53,972 nt of DNA, taken from an uncultured Angelakisella sp. Lineage in GTDB: Bacteria > Bacillota > Clostridia > Oscillospirales > Ruminococcaceae. This document shows positions 1-7,794 of the stretch, piece after piece (positions within the stretch are counted from its first letter, which is position 1; each line of letters begins with the position of its first letter). The notes below the pieces were generated by a model. It had not been told where the DNA came from. It worked only from the letters and a program-made list of their open reading frames with translations, and did no database searches. The DNA lies in contig CAJUFK010000008.1 in the NCBI GenBank assembly GCA_910585535.1, positions 1-53,972 of the forward strand. Reading direction: 5' to 3'. The position numbers were made by a program, and so were the translations under genes.

Positions 1-31
1 GTCCCCAAAGGGAGCCCGCCGACCCTCTAAA

Positions 32-49
32 GGCCGCCGTCAGGCGGCC
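32..49. terminator. GC-rich hairpin near window start
   Basis: Perfect 7-bp stem (GGCCGCC / GGCGGCC) with a GTCA loop. No clear U-run follows on either strand, so it may only be the tail of a terminator of a gene outside the window. Confidence 0.35.
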
Positions 50-65
50 CTAACCCCCAACCCCC

Positions 66-104
66 AGACAAAAAGAAAAGGACCGGACACAAAGTCCGGC
101 CCAC
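66..104 (-). terminator. Rho-independent terminator of the small membrane protein gene
   Basis: Read on the minus strand, a GGCCGGAC / GTCCGGTCC hairpin is followed by a T-rich run (TTTTCTTTTTG). It lies directly after the stop codon of the gene ending at 111. Confidence 0.75.
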
Positions 105-110
105 GAAAGA

Positions 111-575
111 TCAAAGAAAAATCCCCACCGCTTCCAGGATGCCATAGCTGGCAATGCCCATAATGAGACCGCTGGTAAGAACCCCCAGGGAGATGGCAGC
201 GATGGCCCGGGGGAGGGGCATCCGCAGGAAGGTGGCCGCCACCGAGCCGGTCCAAGCGCCGGTGCCGGGGAAGGGGATGGCAACAAAGGCCCAAAGGCCG
301 AAGAACTCATACCTGCCAAAGCCCTGGGCGGCCTTGTCCGCCTTGTTGATAATCCGCTGGAAGAAGGGCCCTACGTAGGGCCAGCGAGCCAACCAAACCA
401 GGAGGCGGCGGCCGAAGAGGAGGAGAAAGGGAACGGGAAGGAGGTTTCCTAGTACACAGACCAGATAGACCTGCCAGAAAGGGAAGCCCATCCCCACCCC
501 AATGGGGACCCCTCCCCGCAGTTCTACAATGGGGAGCATAGAGATGGCGAAAAGGTACCAGTATTTTTTCAGCAT
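111..575 (-). CDS. Small multi-drug export family (COG2426-like) membrane protein
   Basis: A 154-residue integral membrane protein with four or five hydrophobic segments. The N-terminal part has the charged ELRGGVPIG motif just after the first membrane helix and a later FPGTGAW motif, both typical of the COG2426 small multidrug export / DedA-distant family. Its transport substrate is unknown. The ATG at 575 is chosen over the longer reading frame because a clean AAGGAG site precedes it by 8-9 bases. It is followed by its own terminator, so it is probably monocistronic. Family membership is fairly secure; the export role is only the family label. Confidence 0.8.
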   Translation of the reverse strand: MLKKYWYLFAISMLPIVELRGGVPIGVGMGFPFWQVYLVCVLGNLLPVPFLLLFGRRLLVWLARWPYVGPFFQRIINKADKAAQGFGRYEFFGLWAFVAIPFPGTGAWTGSVAATFLRMPLPRAIAAISLGVLTSGLIMGIASYGILEAVGIFL

Positions 576-706
576 GGGGCGTGATCTCCTTACAGTCAAA
601 AAGTCTCCCTCCAAGTTTAACGGAAAACGAAGGAAGAATCAAGGGGAAGAGAGAAAATGCCGGTCCGGCAAAGCGCGGATCCGCCGCCCCTTGGATCCTG
701 GGCCGT

Positions 707-1780
707 TCACTTGTCCTGTGCCTGGTCGATTTGATCCCGGATTCTCTGCATCTGGTGGTCCAGGGTCTCGATGGAATCGGAGCATTCCTTTAGCTGCCGG
801 GCGATTTCGTCCGGATCCTCCACATCCCGCTTGTATTTCAGCTTGTGTTCCAGGCTGGCCCAGAAGTCCATGGCGATGGTTCGGAACTGCATCTCCACCA
901 TAACCTGCTTCTTCTCGTGGGAAAGGAAGATGGGCACCCCGAGGATAAGGTGAAGGCTCCGGTAGCCGTTGGGCTTGGGATTTTTGATGTAGTCCTTTTC
1001 CTGTATCAGGGCGATGCCGTCCTGCATGGTCACCAGCAGAGCCAGACGATAGATGTCGTCAGGGAAGGAGCAGATGACCCGCACCCCCGCCACATCGGTG
1101 AGATTTTCCCGTATACTCTCCACCGTAATGGGAAAGCCCCGCCGGGCCAGCTTTTCGTAGATGCTGGAGGGCGTCTTGAGGCGGCTTTTAATGGCTTCAA
1201 AAGGATTCCGCTTGTAGGTGAGGGAAAACTCGGTGTTAAGGATCTTTAGACGGGTCTCCACCTCCATAATGGCGGCACTGTACTCCATCATCAGACGGTT
1301 GAAGGGCTCGGCAGCTTTCAGTTTCCGAGCCTGAACCTGGATGATCTGGTCCTGCTTCTTAAGGGCGGCCGCCTGCTCTTCCACCTGCTGCTCCAGGCGG
1401 TTTTTGTAGGTGAACAGGTCGATGGCGTTGCGGACCCGATTCCGCACCACAGTGCGCTCAAAGGGCTTATGGATGAAATCGGAGACCCCCAGGTTGAGAC
1501 ACATACTCTCGATTTCGGGGGAGCATTCTCCGCTGATGACCAGAACCGGCAGCTTTCCCATCCAATGGCGCTTTTCCATCTCGTCCAGGACGGCGAAGCC
1601 GTTCATCTTTGGCATATTCAGATCCAGAAGGAGGGCCGACATGGTATCGAAGGTTCCTTCCAGCAGAAGGAGAGCTTCCGCCCCGTCTGCCGCTGTCTCC
1701 ACCACGTAGTCCTCATTAAGGACATCTCGAAGAAGTTCCCGGTTGATCTCCGCATCATCCACTACCAAGATCCTTTGCAA
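707..1780 (-). CDS. Receiver domain fused to RelA/SpoT-type (p)ppGpp synthetase
   Basis: A 357-residue fusion. Residues 1-120 form a response-regulator receiver: acidic pair D8/D9, phospho-acceptor D53 in LLDLNMP, and K104 in FIHKPF. Residues 122-160 are a likely coiled coil. Residues 160-320 are a single-domain (p)ppGpp synthetase: RLKTPSSIYEKL (200-211, the R-x-K substrate site), DVAGVRVIC with D229, NGYRSLH (271-277) and VEMQFRT with the second metal ligand E296. All synthetase hallmarks are intact and there is no hydrolase domain. The start is a TTG at 1780, preceded by AAGGAGGG at good distance; the longer reading frame would add an atypical tail before the receiver. It likely makes alarmone under control of a histidine kinase not adjacent to it. 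No partner kinase is next to the gene. Confidence 0.88.
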   Translation of the reverse strand: MQRILVVDDAEINRELLRDVLNEDYVVETAADGAEALLLLEGTFDTMSALLLDLNMPKMNGFAVLDEMEKRHWMGKLPVLVISGECSPEIESMCLNLGVSDFIHKPFERTVVRNRVRNAIDLFTYKNRLEQQVEEQAAALKKQDQIIQVQARKLKAAEPFNRLMMEYSAAIMEVETRLKILNTEFSLTYKRNPFEAIKSRLKTPSSIYEKLARRGFPITVESIRENLTDVAGVRVICSFPDDIYRLALLVTMQDGIALIQEKDYIKNPKPNGYRSLHLILGVPIFLSHEKKQVMVEMQFRTIAMDFWASLEHKLKYKRDVEDPDEIARQLKECSDSIETLDHQMQRIRDQIDQAQDK

Positions 1781-1899
1781 TCTCTTTCCCTCCTTGGCTG
1801 ACCTTTCCCATGTCCGGCTTTCCAAAATCAAACCGTTTTTCATTCTAATTTTAGCATATTCGACGGGAAAAGCCAATACTTTTCCAGCAAAATGGCAAG

Positions 1900-1932
1900 A
1901 AAAAACGCCCTCCGGATCTTCCCGGAAGGCGT
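1900..1932 (-). terminator. Rho-independent terminator, downstream copy
   Basis: On the minus strand a hairpin with CCGG core stem (ACGCCTTCCGG / CCGGAGGGCGT) is followed by six T. It lies between prmC and the receiver-synthetase gene and backs up the terminator at 1965. Confidence 0.75.
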
Positions 1933-1964
1933 CTGTTTAGGTGATCGTTAATTGCAGCCGCTCA

Positions 1965-1994
1965 TAAAAAAGAAGGGCCGTCCTAGGGCCTTCG
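1965..1994 (-). terminator. Terminator overlapping the prmC stop codon
   Basis: GAAGGCC / GGCCCTTC hairpin followed by TTTTTTAT on the minus strand. The prmC stop lies inside the loop side of the stem. Two terminators in tandem separate this operon from the receiver-synthetase gene. Confidence 0.7.
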
Positions 1995-2852
1995 GGCGCT
2001 TACCTGGCGCTCCAAGCCGGAGAGATCCCGCTGGATCTGCACCGCCCCAAAGCCCGCTTCCCGAGCCAGTTCCGCCACCGCCGCCCCCTGGCCTTCGCCG
2101 ATCTCCAGGATCAGCCAGCCGCCGGGCTCCAGAAGGGGCAGGCAGATGCCGGGAAGACGGCGGTAGAAATCCAGACCGTCCGTTCCGCCGTCCAGGGCCA
2201 GCGTGGGCTCCCAGCGCACCTCCGCCTGGAGGGAGTCCAGCTCATCCCGGGGGATGTAGGGGGGGTTAGCAGTGATGACCCGGTACCGCCGTTTGGTGAC
2301 CTCCTCCGGCAGGGAAAAGACATCCCCGGCCACAGCAGTGACGTTATCCGCGCCATTGCTGTGGATGTTCTGCCGGAAGTACCCCAGGGCGTCCGGGGAA
2401 AGCTCCACCCCCCAGAGCCGGGCCTCCGGCAGCTTGTTCCCCAGGGCGATGGGAACACAGCCGCTGCCGGAACAAAGGTCCAGCAGGGCAGGGGAGGGAC
2501 AGCCCTCAACCGCTTCTAGGGCCCGATCCACCAGCAGTTCGGTTTCCGGCCTGGGGATCAGCACACCCGGTCCCACCAGGAAGGGGAGGCCGTAGAACTC
2601 CCACTCCTCCAAAAGGTACTGAAGGGGCTCCCCGGCCAGGCGCCGCTCCACCAGGGAAAAAAAGGCGGCGGCTCCCTCCTCCGGCACAGGGTCTTCTCCC
2701 CGGAGAAGCCGCTCCCGCCAACTGAGGCCTGTGGCTTTCTCCCAAAGGAACTGGGCCTCCATGGGGGAATTGTCCGCTCCGCCGGGGAGAGCGGAGAGCC
2801 GCTTCTTTCCCAAAAGGTAAAGGCCCTGGAGGGTCAGGCGGTCACCACTCAT
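1983..2852 (-). CDS. prmC: Release factor glutamine methyltransferase PrmC
   Basis: A 289-residue protein that methylates the glutamine of the GGQ motif in release factors RF1 and RF2. The N-terminal helical domain (1-75) is followed by a Rossmann methyltransferase domain with LLDLCSGSGC (123-132, SAM binding) and the catalytic NPPY at 196-199. Length and order match the family. It overlaps the upstream DUF1385 gene by 11 bases, so the two are translationally coupled; in many Firmicutes the same pair sits near prfA, which is not in this window. Confidence 0.95.
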   Translation of the reverse strand: MSGDRLTLQGLYLLGKKRLSALPGGADNSPMEAQFLWEKATGLSWRERLLRGEDPVPEEGAAAFFSLVERRLAGEPLQYLLEEWEFYGLPFLVGPGVLIPRPETELLVDRALEAVEGCPSPALLDLCSGSGCVPIALGNKLPEARLWGVELSPDALGYFRQNIHSNGADNVTAVAGDVFSLPEEVTKRRYRVITANPPYIPRDELDSLQAEVRWEPTLALDGGTDGLDFYRRLPGICLPLLEPGGWLILEIGEGQGAAVAELAREAGFGAVQIQRDLSGLERQVSARRP

Positions 2853-3768
2853 CAGCGGTGGGGTCGGTGGGAATCACCGGCTCCATGGCGGCGATGGCCA
2901 CCTGGATCATGGAATCGTCCGGCTCGTTGGTGGTGATCCGTTGGAGCCACAGTCCCGGTGCGGAGATGAGCCTGGTCACCGGGTTGCTGTGCCGTCCCGC
3001 CAGCTTGATAAGCTCGTAGGCAACGCCGATGACCACCGGCAGGGTGAGAAGCTTCAGAAGCATCCGCTGAAGGGGGTTGTCCCAGCTGATAAAGGAGGCG
3101 GTGAGGATGGAGATAAGGAGGACCAGCACCAGAAAACTGGTGCCGCACCGGGGGTGGAACCGGGAGTATCTGCGGATGTTTTCCACCGTAAGCTCCTCCC
3201 CCGCCTCGTAGCAGGCGATGGTCTTATGCTCGCCGCCGTGGTAGGAGAAAAGACGCCTCATTTCCTCCAGCCGAGAGGCCAGGGAGAGGTAGCAGACAAA
3301 GATGGCGGTTTTGACCAGCCCCTCAATAAGGGCCAGCAGCTGACCCCCAGGGACCACCGGCCTCAGCAGGGAGGTAACTCCTGTGGGGATGACAATAAAG
3401 AGGAGCAGGGCCAGGCCCACCCCCAGGACCACTGCCACGGCGTTCATCACCTTGGTGGCGCTGGCCCCCAGGCGGTCGGCCAGCCAGATCTCCAGCTTGG
3501 TAGGCTGTTCCTCCTCCATGCCGGCCTTTTCGGCGGACTTCATCAGGCAGGAAAAGCCCACCTTCATGGTGTCCACCATGTTGAAGATCCCCCGGATAAA
3601 GGGGGCCTTTTTGTACCAGGGCTTCATGCCGCCTTTTTCGGTGGGCCAGGTCTCGGTTTCGATGGTGCCGTCGGGGAGGCGCACCGCCATGGCGGAGACC
3701 TCCGGCCCACGCATCATAATCCCTTCAATGAGGGCCTGGCCCCCGATGGATGTTTTCTTTTCGCTCAA
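2842..3768 (-). CDS. DUF1385 membrane protein (YqhQ-like)
   Basis: A 308-residue protein with the typical N-terminal signature SIGGQALIEGIMMRGP, several membrane helices in the middle (about 108-170 and 205-245), and the HHGGEHKTIACYE-like motif (YHGGEHKTIACYE here). This is the DUF1385 / YqhQ family; its biochemical role is unknown, though neighbourhood with prmC is recurrent in Firmicutes. It overlaps the kinase gene upstream by 4 bases and prmC downstream by 11, so it belongs to the same transcript. Confidence 0.92.
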   Translation of the reverse strand: MSEKKTSIGGQALIEGIMMRGPEVSAMAVRLPDGTIETETWPTEKGGMKPWYKKAPFIRGIFNMVDTMKVGFSCLMKSAEKAGMEEEQPTKLEIWLADRLGASATKVMNAVAVVLGVGLALLLFIVIPTGVTSLLRPVVPGGQLLALIEGLVKTAIFVCYLSLASRLEEMRRLFSYHGGEHKTIACYEAGEELTVENIRRYSRFHPRCGTSFLVLVLLISILTASFISWDNPLQRMLLKLLTLPVVIGVAYELIKLAGRHSNPVTRLISAPGLWLQRITTNEPDDSMIQVAIAAMEPVIPTDPTADEW

Positions 3769-5192
3769 TTTGTTCCTTCCTTTCCGGCCAGGGGCAGGGT
3801 GATGGTCACTGCGGTGCCCTTGTCCTTTTCCGAATCCAGCTCCAGGGTGCCGCCGTGCATTCGGATGATCTCGTCCGCCACGGCAAGGCCGATGCCGCTG
3901 CCCCGGCGGGTGGTGTGTCCCTTATAAAAGCGGGTCTTGACCATAGGCAGGTCCTCTCGGGAGATGCCGCAGCCGGTGTCCGCCACCGTGACCCGGAAGC
4001 CTGCCGCCAGTTCCGGGGTGACGGTGACCGAATCCCCGGCGTCGGAGTATTTTAAGGCGTTATCCAGGACGTTGACAAAGACCTGGCGGAGGCGGTTGTG
4101 GTCCCCCAGTACCGGGGCGAAGAACTCCGGCTCCTCGTAGATCAGGGTCTTCTGCTCCTGGCGGGCCCGCTCGGTAAAGAGGAGAACCGCGTCGGAAAGC
4201 TCCGCCACCGCGTCCAGCCGTTCCTGGGCCATGACCAAACGGCCGCTCTGCATCCGGGAGAAGTCCAGCAGCTCCTCCACCATGGAGGAGAGCCGCTCCG
4301 TTTCGTCCATGATGACGTACATCCCCTTTTGGAAGGTTTCCGGATCGGGGGCGGAGCCCATCCCCATCAGGGTCTCCCCCCATCCCCGGATGGCGGTAAG
4401 GGGGGTTCGCAATTCGTGGGAGACCGAGGAGATAAAGTCGTTCTTCACCTGTTCCGCGTTGCTCAGTTCCTCCGCCATATTGTTGATAGAGGCGCACAGT
4501 TCCCCAATCTCGTCATCCTTTTCCGGAGTGAGGCGGACATCAAAGTCCCCTTGGGCGATTTGCTTGGCCGTCTGCCCCACCTCCCCAATAGGGATGATGA
4601 TGGAGTTGATGAAGTAGAGGCTGGAGTAGAGGACAAAGAGGATAATGGCCAGTCCCAGCAGACAGGCAAAGAGGATCAGAGTCCGGATCTGCTGGTCGAT
4701 ACGGGTCAGGGAGACCACATACCGCATGGCCGACAGATCATCGCTGATGATCCGGGACATGACGGTAACAGCCATCACCTTTTCGCTGCCGACATAGCCG
4801 ATGAACTCCCCGACTCCGGTCTGGGAGGAATAGGCCCGGTCGTAGTCTGGCATCTCCTGGTCTTTCTCCGGCTCAAAGCCGCTGGAGGTGATGATGACCC
4901 GTTTCTCCCCGTCAATGGCCATCAGTTCGGAGCGGTCCTTGTATTCGTAGTCCTCCACCAGCCGCCGCAGCTGGATGGAAAAGTCCGCCGAGCTGTCCTT
5001 GGAGTAGCTTTCCAGCAGGGTGGCCACAGCGTCGGACCGGGAAAGGAGGAATTGCCGCGCCCCGTTGTAGTAGTAGCTGCGTACCGAAAAGGAGATGGCA
5101 ATGACCATTACGATGACGATGACCAGCACCACGCCGAAGCTGTTAAACAGCCACCGCTTGGTGATGGTTTTCATCCGCTTTTTTTCGGGCAT
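3765..5192 (-). CDS. HAMP-containing sensor histidine kinase
   Basis: A 475-residue membrane kinase. A first membrane helix (about 15-37), an extracellular sensor region of about 130 residues, a second helix (about 165-195), a HAMP linker, a dimerisation/phosphotransfer domain with SVSHELRTPL (H259), and an ATPase domain with DNALKYSDAG, ADTGCGIS and GSGIGLAV boxes. Partner is surely the OmpR-type regulator at 7054-7782; the two genes are now separated by a restriction-modification pair. The ATG at 5192 has GGAGG 7 bases upstream; a TTG further out is less likely. Confidence 0.92.
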   Translation of the reverse strand: MPEKKRMKTITKRWLFNSFGVVLVIVIVMVIAISFSVRSYYYNGARQFLLSRSDAVATLLESYSKDSSADFSIQLRRLVEDYEYKDRSELMAIDGEKRVIITSSGFEPEKDQEMPDYDRAYSSQTGVGEFIGYVGSEKVMAVTVMSRIISDDLSAMRYVVSLTRIDQQIRTLILFACLLGLAIILFVLYSSLYFINSIIIPIGEVGQTAKQIAQGDFDVRLTPEKDDEIGELCASINNMAEELSNAEQVKNDFISSVSHELRTPLTAIRGWGETLMGMGSAPDPETFQKGMYVIMDETERLSSMVEELLDFSRMQSGRLVMAQERLDAVAELSDAVLLFTERARQEQKTLIYEEPEFFAPVLGDHNRLRQVFVNVLDNALKYSDAGDSVTVTPELAAGFRVTVADTGCGISREDLPMVKTRFYKGHTTRRGSGIGLAVADEIIRMHGGTLELDSEKDKGTAVTITLPLAGKEGTN

Positions 5193-5227
5193 GGCACGGC
5201 CTCCTTTCGGCAAAAATAATGCTGGAG

Positions 5228-6421
5228 TTACCCAGATAGGGCCTGGGGTCCTAGGATCTTTTCCAATATAGATTGAAGCTGTGCTTCATATCGTGGAAGT
5301 ACAATTATATTCTGTGGGATGATATAGCTATCCTGCCAGTTAGTCTCATGCGTAAGAAGAAGTGCAAATGTAAATTTTTTCCGCTGTACAGAACGATACA
5401 GCAATTGGATAGCTTCCCCAAAAGACTCATCCGACTTTTGAATTTTAATAGCAATGGGACTGCCACAATAGTGTTTTCTTGTAAGGGCATCAATTCCTTG
5501 ATTACGTTGAACAACATCGCAATCAAATTGTTTTAGGATAGACAATATTTCTTCGCTTTTTGTTTGATATGCAGCAATTCCTTTTTTTAGTAAAGCTGAA
5601 GAAGTTTTATAGGGGACGGCAAGTCTTTGGTAGCAGAGACGGATTGCATCCGGATTTATATCAATGCCAATATATTCTCGCTTAAGAAGCCTTGCACTAA
5701 CTAAGGTTGTCCCACTGCCGCAAAAGGGATCAAGAACACAGTCCCCTTCATCTGTGCTAATGGTAAGAATCCTATCAAGCAGTTCAATAGGCTTTTGCGT
5801 TGGATAACCGGTTCGTTCCTTCGCTCTAGGGTTCAAAAAGGGAATCTCCCATACATCTGACAACGGAACCCCCTTTTTTTCTTTTGAGACAGCAACAGTT
5901 CCTTCCAGGGTTCTCTTGTAAACAGATTTTCCTGCTTTATCCCGTATCCGTTCTTGCTGCAACTGGTCAATATTAGTGGTGAAAGAGTAGTCTCCATACT
6001 GTTTGTGAAATTTATAGCTGTTGGATTTGCTGTAAAAGAAAATTGTTTGATGGTTTGGAAGTAAACCATTCCGTGAGTTAGACCATCGCTTGTATACCCA
6101 AATGATCTCGCTCCTAAAGTTTTTTTCACCAAAAACCTGATCAAGAAGAACTCGTAGGTAGTGAGACGATGTGGAATCACAATGAAAAAAAATACTGCCG
6201 GTTTTTTTCAAAACTCTTTTCATTTCCTCTAAACGGGTTTTCATATAATCCAAGTATTGGGTCCGGGAAGACCAAATATCAGAAAAGGTATAGCGGTTTC
6301 CAGTAGCATCTTGAAGGGCTTGTGTTTTTTGAGTAAAAAAAGGGGGATCCAGATAAATCATATCAATTGTATCATTTGGAAGTGTTTTTAAGACCGTAAG
6401 GCAGTCATCATTATATAGCAT
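5228..6421 (-). CDS. DNA methyltransferase of type II restriction-modification system
   Basis: A 397-residue amino-methyltransferase of beta-type order: the catalytic LDPPF (D25-F28) comes first and the SAM-binding DPFCGSGTT (from D231) near the C-terminal side, with the target recognition region between. DPPF suggests N6-adenine methylation, N4-cytosine not excluded. After about residue 285 there is a further domain of about 110 residues containing GIDALTRK and AIKIQK, which resembles a PD-(D/E)xK nuclease core with Q in place of E. The ATG at 6421 lies 4 bases after the endonuclease stop. Base composition is clearly AT-richer than the flanking genes, which points to transfer. Confidence 0.85.
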   Translation of the reverse strand: MLYNDDCLTVLKTLPNDTIDMIYLDPPFFTQKTQALQDATGNRYTFSDIWSSRTQYLDYMKTRLEEMKRVLKKTGSIFFHCDSTSSHYLRVLLDQVFGEKNFRSEIIWVYKRWSNSRNGLLPNHQTIFFYSKSNSYKFHKQYGDYSFTTNIDQLQQERIRDKAGKSVYKRTLEGTVAVSKEKKGVPLSDVWEIPFLNPRAKERTGYPTQKPIELLDRILTISTDEGDCVLDPFCGSGTTLVSARLLKREYIGIDINPDAIRLCYQRLAVPYKTSSALLKKGIAAYQTKSEEILSILKQFDCDVVQRNQGIDALTRKHYCGSPIAIKIQKSDESFGEAIQLLYRSVQRKKFTFALLLTHETNWQDSYIIPQNIIVLPRYEAQLQSILEKILGPQALSG

Positions 6422-6425
6422 GGCC

Positions 6426-7052
6426 CTAGGTTCCTCCCATATCTGCAATTTTAAGGAGAATCTCCATCAAATCGATCTCGGTAAACTCTTTGATGTAATC
6501 CCACGCAGAATCTCCACAGTAATATCTTCCGCCCGCACCCTGATAAAGCGTTTTCAAGGTCTCCTGTATCCGCTTTGCCTGCTCTCGCTGGGGATAATAA
6601 AACATTAGCCTAATCGGTACAAATCCACTGGCCTGGATCACCTTAACACGAGTATGCTCTTTTGTAATATGATCGCCATCTGTTGTTGCATCCCGCCATT
6701 TAATTTCATGTGCAAGATCATTAACCAGACAGTCAATTTCAAAGGTCTTTGGTCGTGTTCCCAAGGTGTTTGGTATTTTGGCTTTTGTAGCGTTGGGATA
6801 GCGATGCCGCATACAAGTGATTGCTGCATCTTCTAAAAAGGCACCAGCGTACTTATACAAAAAACGGCCTTTGTTCTGATACAAATCAATGAGACTGCCT
6901 TCCTCATCGGAAATACCAAGAACACGATAGAGCAGAAAGTGAGAATGGTCGTCATAGCGCATTTCCTCTACTCGGTCGATAATTCGCTTTTTTAACTCCT
7001 TGGAGTACCTTCTTGCAAGATTGTTTATTATTTCGTAGATTTGAAGGTTCAT
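6426..7052 (-). CDS. Type II restriction endonuclease, probably ApaLI family
   Basis: A 208-residue protein. FEIDCLVNDLAHEIKW carries a PD-(D/E)xK type active site: D107, then E116-x-K118. The following WRDATTDGDHITKEH stretch is what I recall as the hallmark of the RE_ApaLI family, whose type member cuts GTGCAC; the specificity here is not proven. The start ATG sits one base after the stop codon of the response regulator, using GGAGGG inside that gene's end. Together with the methyltransferase downstream it forms an R-then-M pair with no controller gene. AT-rich like its partner. Confidence 0.72.
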   Translation of the reverse strand: MNLQIYEIINNLARRYSKELKKRIIDRVEEMRYDDHSHFLLYRVLGISDEEGSLIDLYQNKGRFLYKYAGAFLEDAAITCMRHRYPNATKAKIPNTLGTRPKTFEIDCLVNDLAHEIKWRDATTDGDHITKEHTRVKVIQASGFVPIRLMFYYPQREQAKRIQETLKTLYQGAGGRYYCGDSAWDYIKEFTEIDLMEILLKIADMGGT

Positions 7053-7053
7053 T

Positions 7054-7782
7054 TTAACCCTCCGCCAGCGCGGGACGGTCGGGGCAGACCCACTTGTACC
7101 CAAAGCCCCAAACAGTGGTCAGAAACTGGGGATGGCTGGGGTCCTCCTCGATCTTCATCCGCAGACGGCGCATATTGACATCCACAATCTTGTCGTCGCC
7201 AAAGTACCCGTCCCCCCAAACGGTGGCCAGCAGGGCGGAGCGGTCCAGGGCCACGTTGGGGTTGCGGAGAAAATGCTCCATCAGCTGAAATTCCACCTGG
7301 GTCAGGCTGATCTTCCGCCCGTCCTTGGTGAGGCTGCGGCTGCGGACGTTGAGAAGGAAGGGGCCGGAACGAAGCTCGTTTTCCGGTTCCGGGGCGGTGG
7401 CCGACATGGTGACCCGGCGGAACACCGCGTCCACCCGGGCCACCAGCTCCATGGGGGAGAAGGGCTTGGTAACGTAGTCGTCCGCCCCCAGCATCAGGCC
7501 GTTTACCTTGTCCATCTCCTGGCTTTTAGCCGAAAGCATGATGATGCCCACCGATTTGTCCCGGGCCCGAAGCTGTTTGCAGACCTCGAAGCCGTCGATT
7601 CCCGGCATCATAATATCCAAAAGGGCCAGGCCGATCTCCTCCCGGCGCTCCTCGTAGACCCGAAGGGCCTCCTCCCCGTTGGGAACGTCCACCACTTCGT
7701 AGCCCGCCCGCCGCAGGTTGATGACCACAAACTCCCGGATGGCATCCTCATCTTCGCAGACCAGGATGGTATTCTTTGTCAT
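7054..7782 (-). CDS. OmpR/PhoB-family response regulator
   Basis: A 242-residue regulator: receiver domain with acidic residues at 10-12, phospho-acceptor D56 in LLDIMMPG and KPFSP, followed by a winged-helix DNA-binding domain (about 135-235) with the usual ILLxxVWG-like and VDVNMRRLR segments. It is the cognate regulator of the kinase encoded at 3765-5192. Upstream, 12 bases away, is a lipoprotein gene of the same strand that may be a sensing partner or target. Confidence 0.94.
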   Translation of the reverse strand: MTKNTILVCEDEDAIREFVVINLRRAGYEVVDVPNGEEALRVYEERREEIGLALLDIMMPGIDGFEVCKQLRARDKSVGIIMLSAKSQEMDKVNGLMLGADDYVTKPFSPMELVARVDAVFRRVTMSATAPEPENELRSGPFLLNVRSRSLTKDGRKISLTQVEFQLMEHFLRNPNVALDRSALLATVWGDGYFGDDKIVDVNMRRLRMKIEEDPSHPQFLTTVWGFGYKWVCPDRPALAEG

Positions 7783-7794
7783 ATCAGACCCTCC

